Below are positions 1 to 6,790 of a stretch of 39,513 bases of DNA, one piece after another (the first letter of the stretch is position 1; each line of letters starts with the position of its first letter). The notes below the pieces were generated by a model. It searched no databases. It was not told the origin of the DNA and saw only the letters and a list, made by a program, of their open reading frames with translations. Origin of the DNA: a virus; IMG/VR virus record IMGVR_UViG_3300013094_000122, positions 1 through 39,513 of that record; one strand, given 5' to 3'. Made by a program: the position numbers and the translations under genes.

Positions 1-1
1 A

Positions 2-592
2 CACAACAACAAGTTGTGGAATTCTGGTATTGAAGCCAACAAAGAAATCGTCCGTAAGCAAAAACGTAAGTTGAATTACATTGCTAACGTGTATATCGTT
101 TCTGATCCTAAGCATCCAGAGAATGAAGGACAAGTTAAATTGTTCAAGTTCGGTGCCAAGATTTTTGAGAAGATTACAGGTGCAATGAATCCTGCTTTCG
201 AAGATGAAGTTGCTATCAACCCATTCGATATGTGGACTGGTGCAAACTTCAAGTTGCGTATCACTAAAGTTGCTGGTTACCAAAACTACGACAAGTCTGA
301 ATTTGCCGCACCATCTGTCCTATTGGAAGATGACGATGAATTGGAAAAGATTTGGAAGGCAGAACACTCTCTTGCAGAGTTGGTTGCAGAGAAAGAATTC
401 AAGTCTTATGATGACTTGAAGGTTCGTCTTGAAAAGGTTCTTGGTCTTAATGGTGAAACACCAGTAGCAAAAACTACTGTTGAAACTATCAAAGAACAAG
501 TTCGTAAAGCACCTAAAGTAGAAGCTGATGATCCTCCATTTGAGACAGAGGATGATGACTTGGCTTACTTCAGCAAGTTGGCTGAAGATTAA
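2..592 (+). CDS. 32: Single-stranded DNA-binding protein gp32 (5' end missing)
   Basis: This is the C-terminal 196 residues of the T4 gp32 family, which coats single-stranded DNA during replication, recombination and repair. The frame is open to the left edge, so the N-terminal basic region and the zinc-binding part of the core lie outside the window; the first TTG (position 14) is an internal Leu codon, not a start. Visible family features are the KRKLNYIANVYIVSDPKHPENEG segment split around the 'DPKHPENEG' turn, the later 'GANFKL' and 'NYDKSEF' motifs of the core, and a strongly acidic tail (DDPPFETEDDD) like the T4 tail that binds partner replication proteins. It ends in TAA overlapping by four bases the stop of the convergent gene on the other strand. 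Identification is from recalled family sequence; function is by homology. Confidence 0.93.
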   Translation, partial: HNNKLWNSGIEANKEIVRKQKRKLNYIANVYIVSDPKHPENEGQVKLFKFGAKIFEKITGAMNPAFEDEVAINPFDMWTGANFKLRITKVAGYQNYDKSEFAAPSVLLEDDDELEKIWKAEHSLAELVAEKEFKSYDDLKVRLEKVLGLNGETPVAKTTVETIKEQVRKAPKVEADDPPFETEDDDLAYFSKLAED

Positions 593-2499
593 ACTCTACG
601 TATATTAGTCTCAATGATCCAGCGTAATGTTGGATCAACTTCTCTTACGTTGAAGTTATCACCATAACTCACAGTATCATCGGACTTAGCAGTTCTGTTG
701 ATACTCTTAGAGTTGTCGACCACAATAGGTTTTAATGAACCTGTTGTGGTTTTTTCATTTTGGTTCTCAGCAATTGCTGCTTGCACTCTTGATGACACAG
801 CACTCGGTGATGATCCAGCCGGTGTTGCGGTCATAGAACCTACGGTTGGTGGTGAAACAAAGCCTCTACCTGCGCCTGCGGAAGAGGCAGGAGAAGTACT
901 ACCGGCAGTAGGTGTAGGTGATGGTGTGGTCGTTGCAGATGCAGTTTTAGGAGGTGCAATAGGTGTACTTTCAACCTTTGTTGCAGTTTCAGTGCCTGTA
1001 ATCTCTTTGATAGAATCCGAAATGTCTTGCAGTCTAGCACTTGATGCTCTTGGATCATCATCTTCAGGGAATACACCATAAGTTTCTTTATAGATGTCTC
1101 TGGCCATCAGTGCAACATCTATTGCAACAGAACCAGCAGTACCGACACCAGGAATAGTACCAAGTGCACCAGATGTTGCTTCAGCAGCCGCACCTTTGAA
1201 ATCGCCCGCCATTGCACGGTCAGCAGCAAACCAAAGACCTGCGCCAAGACCAATCAATGGTATCTTTTTAACTATCGATTTGCCTGCGGCACCTAAAGCC
1301 TTGGTGACTGCCTTCTTAATCAATGTCTTATCTGCAACTTTTGATGCTGCTTTGCCAACAGATTCAGCGGCTTCTTTTCCTGCAACTTTACCTAAGCCTT
1401 TTGCTGCGGCTCTTTGTGCAATCTTTTCTTCAGCAGTCATTAAGAAACCAGGTTTCTCAGCAATCTTGGTTACGGTTGTTGCAGACTTGCTTGCAACTTC
1501 AGTGGCAACCTTTTCACCAGCAGAACCAGTTAAGAATTTACCAAGTTTACCAATGCCTTTACCAACCGAACGATTGGCACGTAGAACAGATTTGACCAAG
1601 TTTCTACCAATCTTGGTCTTTAACATTCTTTTAAGTGCAAACTTACCGCCTTGATATGCGGCAACACCTTCAATTATGTCACCAACTACACTACTACTAT
1701 CACCTTCACCACCGGCACCACCGACACCAACTGGTGTGGCAGTTTTACCACCAGCGGATTTGATGACTTCTTTATTCCATTCAGTGCGTTCTTTCTTACG
1801 TGCCTTTTCTTCATCACGGTCTAGTTCATGTTGCTTGATATCTTCCTCATGATACTTCTTCATAAGGTTAAGTAATCGTGCCATTAAGTCACCAGTACCG
1901 TCACCTTTACGGAATCTACGTTGCTGGTTTTCAGAAACAGAAGTATATGTTGCAGTGTCTAATGCACCAACTTTCTTGCCTGTTGTAGCAGGATTACTTA
2001 CTGCTTTAATTTTTGATTTTGTACGTCTACGACCAGTGAAATACTCCAAGTCATTATCACTACGACCAGTGGCCAAACCCAAAATGGTCGCACCAAGTGG
2101 ACCAGTAAATCTTCTTGCAATACTCAATGGGTCAAATGCCTCTTGGAACCCCATCATTTTGGCTTCAAAAGATTCTGATAAAGTCTTTGTTATGGCACCA
2201 AAACCATGACCTTCTAATAGATTTTCTCTAAACAGGTCTTTCAATCCGGTGTTTCTAATTGCACGGCCTTTGTTACGAGACATGCCACCTTCAGTTTGTG
2301 TTTTATCTTGAGGTTTTTCTGCCTCTTTATTTTCAATTGGTGTGTTTGGATTACCCAAAACTTCTTTTTCTTTTCTACTTGCCAAACGTCCAAAACCACC
2401 TTTTTTGTGCACCTCGTACCATGCACCCTTACCTCCAAAGGCCTTTTTGTCCCAAAGGAAATCTTTTTTACCTGCTTTTCTTACTATTGGTTGGTCCAT
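589..2499 (-). CDS. 636-aa virion protein, tape-measure/hub candidate
   Basis: No firm family match. It is the last gene of the minus-strand operon, two genes downstream of the gp26 chaperone, where tape-measure or hub proteins are usual. The N-terminal third is basic; residues about 174-245 hold a conserved 'KKVGALDTATY...RKGDG' block followed by a charged helical stretch, and the same block occurs in the 506-aa protein upstream. Residues about 270-470 are Ala/Gly/Lys-rich with hydrophobic helices (about 412-432 and 445-465), as in tape measures that contact membrane. Residues about 510-575 are a Ser/Thr/Pro/Ala-rich low-complexity linker, then a short folded C-terminus. If fully helical its length would suit a tail near T4's (T4 gp29 is 590 aa); this is inference. 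The ATG overlaps the upstream stop (TAATG), suggesting coupled translation. Confidence 0.55.
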   Translation of the reverse strand: MDQPIVRKAGKKDFLWDKKAFGGKGAWYEVHKKGGFGRLASRKEKEVLGNPNTPIENKEAEKPQDKTQTEGGMSRNKGRAIRNTGLKDLFRENLLEGHGFGAITKTLSESFEAKMMGFQEAFDPLSIARRFTGPLGATILGLATGRSDNDLEYFTGRRRTKSKIKAVSNPATTGKKVGALDTATYTSVSENQQRRFRKGDGTGDLMARLLNLMKKYHEEDIKQHELDRDEEKARKKERTEWNKEVIKSAGGKTATPVGVGGAGGEGDSSSVVGDIIEGVAAYQGGKFALKRMLKTKIGRNLVKSVLRANRSVGKGIGKLGKFLTGSAGEKVATEVASKSATTVTKIAEKPGFLMTAEEKIAQRAAAKGLGKVAGKEAAESVGKAASKVADKTLIKKAVTKALGAAGKSIVKKIPLIGLGAGLWFAADRAMAGDFKGAAAEATSGALGTIPGVGTAGSVAIDVALMARDIYKETYGVFPEDDDPRASSARLQDISDSIKEITGTETATKVESTPIAPPKTASATTTPSPTPTAGSTSPASSAGAGRGFVSPPTVGSMTATPAGSSPSAVSSRVQAAIAENQNEKTTTGSLKPIVVDNSKSINRTAKSDDTVSYGDNFNVREVDPTLRWIIETNIRRV

Positions 2500-4019
2500 T
2501 ATACGTAACTCAGTTTATTTTGTAATAGTTGTGGTGCGTCAGACATGGGTGGTCGTTGAACGATGTTGACAGTTTTTGGTCTTATTGTATTATTTACAAC
2601 AGTTGAATTGTTCACTAAAGCCAAAGTGCCACCGTCAGAATCTTTCTTCATGTCGGAGTTCTCGGTAGAAACCTTATTTAACTGTTGACCAACAGAAGGT
2701 GCGGTTGTTTGTGGTGTAACAACTGCCACCCTAGTTGGTTCTGGTGATCCTGGTGTTGTTGAACCATCTGGTTTTACAATAGCAACTCTACCAGGAGTGA
2801 AACCTTCAACTTTTTCAGAAGCTTTCAACCATGCTTGTTTTTGACTCTCATTCAAACTTGCAACTGCTGTTGAATCTGGTACACCAATAGCAGTAGTCAC
2901 TTGTTTTATGTAATTCTCTGTATTGTTTTCTGAAGGTGGTGCATATTTGCTTATTGCTTGACGAACACTAAGATTCTTATACAAGTTTGAATTAAACAAA
3001 AGATTATATCTTGCCTTTTCACCTGCCTCTAGTGTTGGGAAAACAGCAAAACCACCTGATTCACCAATAGAACCATTCTCTTTAGCAATAGAACCATTTC
3101 TTAAATTTCCAGGATTATTGTTGCGCCAAGAGATTGTTCCACCTTCACGTGATTCAACTGAACCATCAGGTAAAGGAATCTTAGTAAAAATACCAGCATT
3201 CAAAAATTTACCCGATGCAACACCTTTTGCTGCCAAGGTTGCACCGGCTGCACCAGCAGCTGCGGCACCAACTGGACTACTCAACACAGAACCAATACCA
3301 CGGGAAACTGCACTAATGCCTCTTGAGGTTGTAGATAAAGCGAACTTAGCAACACTACTCAATACACCTTCTTTTGGTTCTGGTTTACCGAAATTTTGTA
3401 ATGGATGACCAGCAGAAGCAGGTGTTGCGTTTGTCTGAGTAACTCTCTGTACCACCTCAGGATGTTCTTCTGCACCAATTTTGGAGACTTTCTCCAACGT
3501 GGCACCTTTGCGTGTCAATGATTGTTCTTCTGGTTCCCTATCACCTTTAATTTGACGCAATAGAGATTCATGTGCACGTTTTTCTTTTTCGTGTTCTTCT
3601 TTTTTAAAGTCTCTGGTCAACTCTCGTTGAGTTTTTGTTTGTTCACGAGCAGCCTTCATGAAGTTGATTACTTTGGCAACAACATCGGCAACACCGTCAC
3701 CTTTTCTCATTCTTTGTTTCTGGTCTTCAGAAATTGAAGAATAGTTGGCAGTGTCTAACTTACCAACTTTTTTACCACTATTTGGTGCAACCTTGATTGG
3801 GTCTTTTTTATCGTCTTGACCAGTCAACTTATTGACAGTATCATCACCCAATGGTTTGCCCATGGCATTTGACATCGTTTGTGGGTCAAATTTCTTTTTG
3901 ATTTTGTTGACCGTATTGACAGTCTTTTCACTTGGCTTCGGTTTGAACAAGGCAGGAGTCTGCCCCGAAATCTTGTTCGGTTTAGGACCCCCACCAAGTA
4001 ATGAAGCTATCTGTGTCAT
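2499..4019 (-). CDS. 506-aa virion protein with putative peptidoglycan-hydrolase domain
   Basis: The protein starts by ATGA overlap with the tail-chaperone extension frame, so it occupies the canonical tape-measure slot. Regions: a basic N-terminus; residues about 82-160 with 'KKVGKLDTANY...RKGDG' and a charged coiled coil, shared with the 636-aa protein; an Ala/Gly-rich hydrophobic stretch about 225-270; residues about 293-410 with 'WRNNNPGNLRNG', 'FPTLEAG' and 'YAPPSENNTENYI'; then a Pro/Thr linker and a short Asn/Val C-terminus. I recall the NNPGN...EAG...YAP..EN.T.YI pattern from phage and prophage proteins annotated as virion peptidoglycan hydrolases, so this may be the particle-borne wall-degrading activity that the split gp5 here lacks. 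Whether it is the tape measure, a hub protein or both is open. Confidence 0.6.
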   Translation of the reverse strand: MTQIASLLGGGPKPNKISGQTPALFKPKPSEKTVNTVNKIKKKFDPQTMSNAMGKPLGDDTVNKLTGQDDKKDPIKVAPNSGKKVGKLDTANYSSISEDQKQRMRKGDGVADVVAKVINFMKAAREQTKTQRELTRDFKKEEHEKEKRAHESLLRQIKGDREPEEQSLTRKGATLEKVSKIGAEEHPEVVQRVTQTNATPASAGHPLQNFGKPEPKEGVLSSVAKFALSTTSRGISAVSRGIGSVLSSPVGAAAAGAAGATLAAKGVASGKFLNAGIFTKIPLPDGSVESREGGTISWRNNNPGNLRNGSIAKENGSIGESGGFAVFPTLEAGEKARYNLLFNSNLYKNLSVRQAISKYAPPSENNTENYIKQVTTAIGVPDSTAVASLNESQKQAWLKASEKVEGFTPGRVAIVKPDGSTTPGSPEPTRVAVVTPQTTAPSVGQQLNKVSTENSDMKKDSDGGTLALVNNSTVVNNTIRPKTVNIVQRPPMSDAPQLLQNKLSYV

Positions 4020-4255
4020 CTACTGTTGTTTTTCTGCTTAATTTTTTCGTTTTCTTCTTCAATGTATTGTGTAAGCATAACAACGTAAATATCTCTTTCC
4101 CAAGGCATCATCGATTCAAGTTCTGTCAAACTATACTTGTGGTGTTGCATCAATGCAAAATTTGTAGTATAGTAATTCCTTAGGGTATCATGACGAAATG
4201 TTAACCGAAAAAATCTTCTAGCCCTTCCACTTCTATGTGGTGTTGGAATCCACAT
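4016..4255 (-). CDS. Tail assembly chaperone C-terminal extension, read by -1 frameshift from gp26
   Basis: This frame opens inside the 3' end of the gp26-like gene; its first ATG (4255) is out of frame within gp26 and has no ribosome-binding site. The first 16 residues simply translate gp26 codons in another frame and look unnatural (RSGRARRFFR), so an independent start there is unlikely. It is in the -1 frame relative to gp26, and a T-TTT-TTC heptamer lies 3 nt before the gp26 stop. Slippage would give a fusion of about 303 residues: 240 of gp26 plus 63 from this frame. The C-terminal part (YSLTELESMMPWERDIYV..., then a Glu/Lys-rich tail) resembles the short second domain of tail assembly chaperones (lambda G-T type). 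The stop overlaps the next start as ATGA. An internal ATG at 4150 also lacks a clear Shine-Dalgarno. Confidence 0.72.
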   Translation of the reverse strand: MWIPTPHRSGRARRFFRLTFRHDTLRNYYTTNFALMQHHKYSLTELESMMPWERDIYVVMLTQYIEEENEKIKQKNNSR

Positions 4256-4926
4256 TTCTTACATGTCATATCCAACGTTTTCACCATTCTTGGAAGGTTG
4301 TTAAAGAAATTCTCAATCTTAGAAAACTGTTCCTGACTTAACGATTCAACAAAGTCATTCAATTCAGACGGATCAGTTTCATTTGCATAGTAATACTGTT
4401 CACTATCAGTAATGTATTCAATGCTCTCAATAATCATATTGAAAGCCATATCTGTTGCCAATGCAAATTTATTAGCAGAGGAAACAATAGAATACTGTGG
4501 GTATCTCAACTTAACAAAAATCTTATCATTAATTTGAATCAAATCGTCTGGTGTGTTACTCATGTCAACCTTGATATCCAACAGGTTAACATCAGCTTCC
4601 ATCATTCCACCACAAGGTTTGTCTTCAACTATGTTCTCACAACGATATTTATTGGTAACGATTTCACCAACAGAACGTGCACGTAGATTCAAAAAGTAAA
4701 ACTCAACATCAAGAATTGGCAACTTATCGATATCCAAATCTTCTGTCAAAGTACAATTATGTAAAATCTGTTTGATGTTCTTCTCGATGGTGTCTTTGTC
4801 GTCAGACTCCATGGCCATCAATAAGTTACGTTGTTCTTTGACCAAGAAAGGTCTAAATCTAATATGTTTCTTTGATAAAGGTAGGTCTATCTCATAGACC
4901 GGCGCATCAATTTTTGGTAAAGCCAT
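4201..4926 (-). CDS. 26: gp26-like baseplate hub / tail assembly chaperone
   Basis: The 241-aa product matches the T4 gp26 family (Pfam 'T4 bacteriophage base plate protein'): 'LPKIDAPVYEIDLP', then 'RFRPFLVKEQRNLLMAME' near the N-terminus are its hallmarks. T4 gp26 (about 208 aa) is needed for hub assembly. Two cysteine pairs (C96...C105 and C222/C225 in 'CKKCG') could bind a metal. The start ATG follows ATGGAGATTTATA, with GGAG eight bases upstream, and 30 nt separate it from the gene before. Its position just upstream of the presumed tape-measure genes, plus the slippery heptamer at its end, suggests that it is the zero-frame product of a frameshifting tail-chaperone gene, like lambda gpG. 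Family assignment is firm; the chaperone role is inference. Confidence 0.85.
   Translation of the reverse strand: MALPKIDAPVYEIDLPLSKKHIRFRPFLVKEQRNLLMAMESDDKDTIEKNIKQILHNCTLTEDLDIDKLPILDVEFYFLNLRARSVGEIVTNKYRCENIVEDKPCGGMMEADVNLLDIKVDMSNTPDDLIQINDKIFVKLRYPQYSIVSSANKFALATDMAFNMIIESIEYITDSEQYYYANETDPSELNDFVESLSQEQFSKIENFFNNLPRMVKTLDMTCKKCGFQHHIEVEGLEDFFG
4207..4213 (-). other. Probable -1 ribosomal frameshift slippery heptamer (T TTT TTC)
   Basis: In the gp26 reading frame the last codons are GAT TTT TTC GGT TAA, giving an X-XXY-YYZ heptamer T-TTT-TTC. After slipping one base back the ribosome reads CGG TTA ACA and continues for 63 codons to 4016. Eight bases upstream lies a Shine-Dalgarno-like GGAAGGG. 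I found no strong stem-loop immediately downstream; a small TTGCA/TGCAA hairpin occurs about 50 nt further on. Confidence 0.75.
4222..4228 (-). promoter_or_regulatory. Internal Shine-Dalgarno-like element upstream of the slippery site
   Basis: GGAAGGG lies in gp26 codons, eight bases before the T-TTT-TTC heptamer. In E. coli dnaX an internal Shine-Dalgarno about ten bases before the slippery site stimulates -1 shifting, so a similar role is plausible here. It does not precede any usable start codon at normal spacing. Confidence 0.45.
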
Positions 4927-4956
4927 TATAAATCTCCATTAAAAAATCAATTATTC

Positions 4957-5679
4957 TTACGAATTTACTGAACCTGGTGTTCCTGAATTTGGTAAACCTA
5001 TCTGGTCTGCTGCTGAAATTGGTGGTGGTGGACTTGGTGGTTGTCCAGTGGGTATTGCACCCAATGTTTCATATGATGCTTGAAATAGTGAAGATAAACC
5101 AGTAGGTACATTAGTTGTATTTGCCAATGGCACAAAAGAACCAACATAACTATTCTTAACAACACTATTTTGCCAATAGTCGTATGCAAAAACAACAGTC
5201 AACTTATGTACACTATCTGTGGACCAATCTAAGTCTAGTTGATTTACTGTGATTGGATATGCGTTATACAAGATACATTGATACGTTGTGTTTGAGGCCA
5301 AATCATATTGATTCACATAAATTGTAGCCTGATACTGTTCTTTGTAAGTAAAGTCAAATGTTACGGTTGGATTAATCAATTCCATCCAGTTATCGAAGAA
5401 AACTTTCTCTGACATATCACCAGAAACAATAAAACTCAAAGTCAAATCATTATAAGATGAGTGTATTGGATATTTCTGTGTTGGATTGGAACCAAACTTC
5501 TGGTCAACAGTACCAAAAGTTCTACTCGGCAACTCAGCAGTCTCGCAACGTAAGGTTAACTGTCTTAACAGACTTGGACTTGCAATTGTTGAAATTGGAA
5601 TGATAGTAACATCAAACTTACTCGGACGTGCCAACTCTTTTTTAAATGAGTTTATAAATGAAGACATTTGTACTGACAT
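4957..5679 (-). CDS. T4 gp19-family tail-tube-fold protein (tube or tube-initiator)
   Basis: The 240-aa protein carries the pattern of the T4 gp19 tail-tube family: 'LARPSKFDVTI' near the N-terminus, 'CETAELPSRTFGTVDQKFG', 'YPIHSSYNDLTLSFIVSGDM', 'FFDNWMELINP', and 'YPITVNQLDLDWSTDSVHKLTVVFAYDYWQ' near residue 170 onward. The last about 40 residues are a Pro/Gly/Ser-rich tail. The main tail tube gene of T4-like phages usually sits beside the sheath gene, which is not in this window, so this copy may instead be a tube-like baseplate ring (gp54-like); that is inference. It starts one base after the stop of the 210-aa gene; a second ATG at codon 5 is an equally possible start. The gp26-like gene follows after 30 nt. 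Confidence 0.72.
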   Translation of the reverse strand: MSVQMSSFINSFKKELARPSKFDVTIIPISTIASPSLLRQLTLRCETAELPSRTFGTVDQKFGSNPTQKYPIHSSYNDLTLSFIVSGDMSEKVFFDNWMELINPTVTFDFTYKEQYQATIYVNQYDLASNTTYQCILYNAYPITVNQLDLDWSTDSVHKLTVVFAYDYWQNSVVKNSYVGSFVPLANTTNVPTGLSSLFQASYETLGAIPTGQPPSPPPPISAADQIGLPNSGTPGSVNS

Positions 5680-5680
5680 T

Positions 5681-6313
5681 TTATTCTTCTTCTGTGTTAA
5701 AGTGTTTCATGTGTTCTTTCCATTCCAATACAGAATCTCTCCACACTTCTTGCGGTTTGGCACCCCTAAACTGTTGTATTGGTAACATTGTGGCCACATC
5801 CCATTCATCCGGCTGAACCATCAACAACTTAGAACGAACATGACTGTGTAAGTATCTCTTTAAACATGGTCTAAATTCTGCAAACTTCTTAGATGCATCC
5901 AAAATATCATAAGAAATTCTCATTCTTTTAATATCATGGTCTGGTGTCAATTGTGCATATCTCATCAACTTGGTTAGAAATGCTACACGCCATTTGACTG
6001 GAAGATAATGCAAATTCAGTCCTAAGAAACCATCGTTATATCTTTCCAACACCAAAACCATGGGGAATCTATCCCAATAAGGCAAATCTGCCTTAGTTTT
6101 TGGGTCATAATAGAAACAATACATCATTCCCAGCCTAAACTGAGACATTTGTCTAAACTTCTCACGATTTATCGTAGAAGGTATTTGTTGTATCTGACCT
6201 CTTTTTAACTCGTTAATCTTATCCTGCAACCATACGGTGGCATCTTTAGACATAGTTTTATGTCCTGCTACCTTTTTTGCTTCTGCGAGTGATGTTAGTC
6301 TAGATGTTGCCAT
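5681..6313 (-). CDS. Conserved T4-like phage protein, function unrecognised (210 aa)
   Basis: I do not recognise a named T4 homologue with confidence. The protein is basic, with no signal peptide or membrane segment. It has well-formed segments that look strongly constrained: 'LGMMYCFYYDPKTKADLPYWD', 'FPMVLVLERYNDGFLGLNLHYLP' and 'PDEWDVATMLPIQQFRGAK'. The middle part recalls conserved proteins that T4-like phages of aquatic bacteria encode next to gp4. It lies 11 nt after gp4 and 1 nt before the tube-like gene in the same operon, so a role in head completion or in head-to-tail joining is possible but unproven. An AGAAG Shine-Dalgarno lies directly before the ATG. Confidence 0.7.
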   Translation of the reverse strand: MATSRLTSLAEAKKVAGHKTMSKDATVWLQDKINELKRGQIQQIPSTINREKFRQMSQFRLGMMYCFYYDPKTKADLPYWDRFPMVLVLERYNDGFLGLNLHYLPVKWRVAFLTKLMRYAQLTPDHDIKRMRISYDILDASKKFAEFRPCLKRYLHSHVRSKLLMVQPDEWDVATMLPIQQFRGAKPQEVWRDSVLEWKEHMKHFNTEEE

Positions 6314-6324
6314 CTTCTATTTAG

Positions 6325-6759
6325 TTACAGTCCGAGATGGTCTTCTGTGAAGATTTTGAATTCCCATCCACGGTCAAGACAATATTCATTTGCTGCTTTC
6401 CATTTGGCTTGATTGACACCATAAGTTGCCACTTCTTGAATATATTGTTTGGTAACACGTTTCTTTTTCTCTGGTTCAACCGTTTGTTTTTTAGGTTTGA
6501 CTTCAATCATCATGGTCTTTAACTTACCATCTTTGGTCCTAACTTTGACCAGGAAGTCAGGAAAGTATCGGTGGTACTTTCCATCGACAGGAGATATATA
6601 AGGTATGATGAGTTCTTCGGACGCCCAAGAGATAACATCAGGGTTTTTGTCCAACCAGGTCATGACCTTAGCCTCCCAAGTTGACCGGTAAATAATGTTT
6701 TTATAGTCACCCACATACTTTTGTGGATTCTTAGGTGTAAATCTTCCAGAATAAGCCAT
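6325..6759 (-). CDS. 4: Head completion protein gp4 (nuclease-like fold)
   Basis: A 144-aa protein of the T4 gp4 (gp50/4) head-completion family, needed in T4 before tails can join filled heads. The start at 6759 (MAYSGRFTPKNPQKY) is chosen because T4-like gp4 proteins begin this way; an upstream in-frame ATG at 6840 would run into the divergent gene and adds sequence with no family match. Motifs: 'YRSTWEAKVMTWLDKNP' (E29), 'WASEELIIPY', 'HRYFPDF' (P67-D68) and 'IEVKPKKQT' (E86-x-K88). Together these form a PD-(D/E)xK-type site like that of the TnsA-type endonuclease fold, so nuclease activity on DNA ends is plausible. First gene of the minus-strand operon, with AGAGGGA about 13 nt upstream of the start. 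Confidence 0.9.
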   Translation of the reverse strand: MAYSGRFTPKNPQKYVGDYKNIIYRSTWEAKVMTWLDKNPDVISWASEELIIPYISPVDGKYHRYFPDFLVKVRTKDGKLKTMMIEVKPKKQTVEPEKKKRVTKQYIQEVATYGVNQAKWKAANEYCLDRGWEFKIFTEDHLGL

Positions 6760-6790
6760 AAATAGTAATATTCCCTCTTGAGAGAAATAA
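6760..6790. promoter_or_regulatory. 31-bp divergent intergenic region between gp4 and the tube initiator
   Basis: The only place in the window where transcription diverges. It contains CTCT-TG-AGAG, a short dyad whose two arms give a purine-rich AGAG on each strand: upstream of ATG 6791 on plus (AGAGAAATAA) and upstream of ATG 6759 on minus (AGAGGGAATATT). It is too short to hold two conventional promoters with leaders, so at least one promoter may lie inside the opposite gene. No perfect TATAAATA late promoter is seen. Confidence 0.4.

Noticed and set aside
1094-1654. Plus-strand open frame of 186 codons opposite the 636-aa gene
   Set aside because: It is the antisense of the Ala/Gly/Lys-rich part of a real gene and has biased, low-complexity composition.
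4016-4255. Independent 79-aa gene starting at 4255
   Set aside because: The ATG lies inside gp26 with no ribosome-binding site and its first residues are merely gp26 codons read out of frame; frameshift entry explains the frame better.
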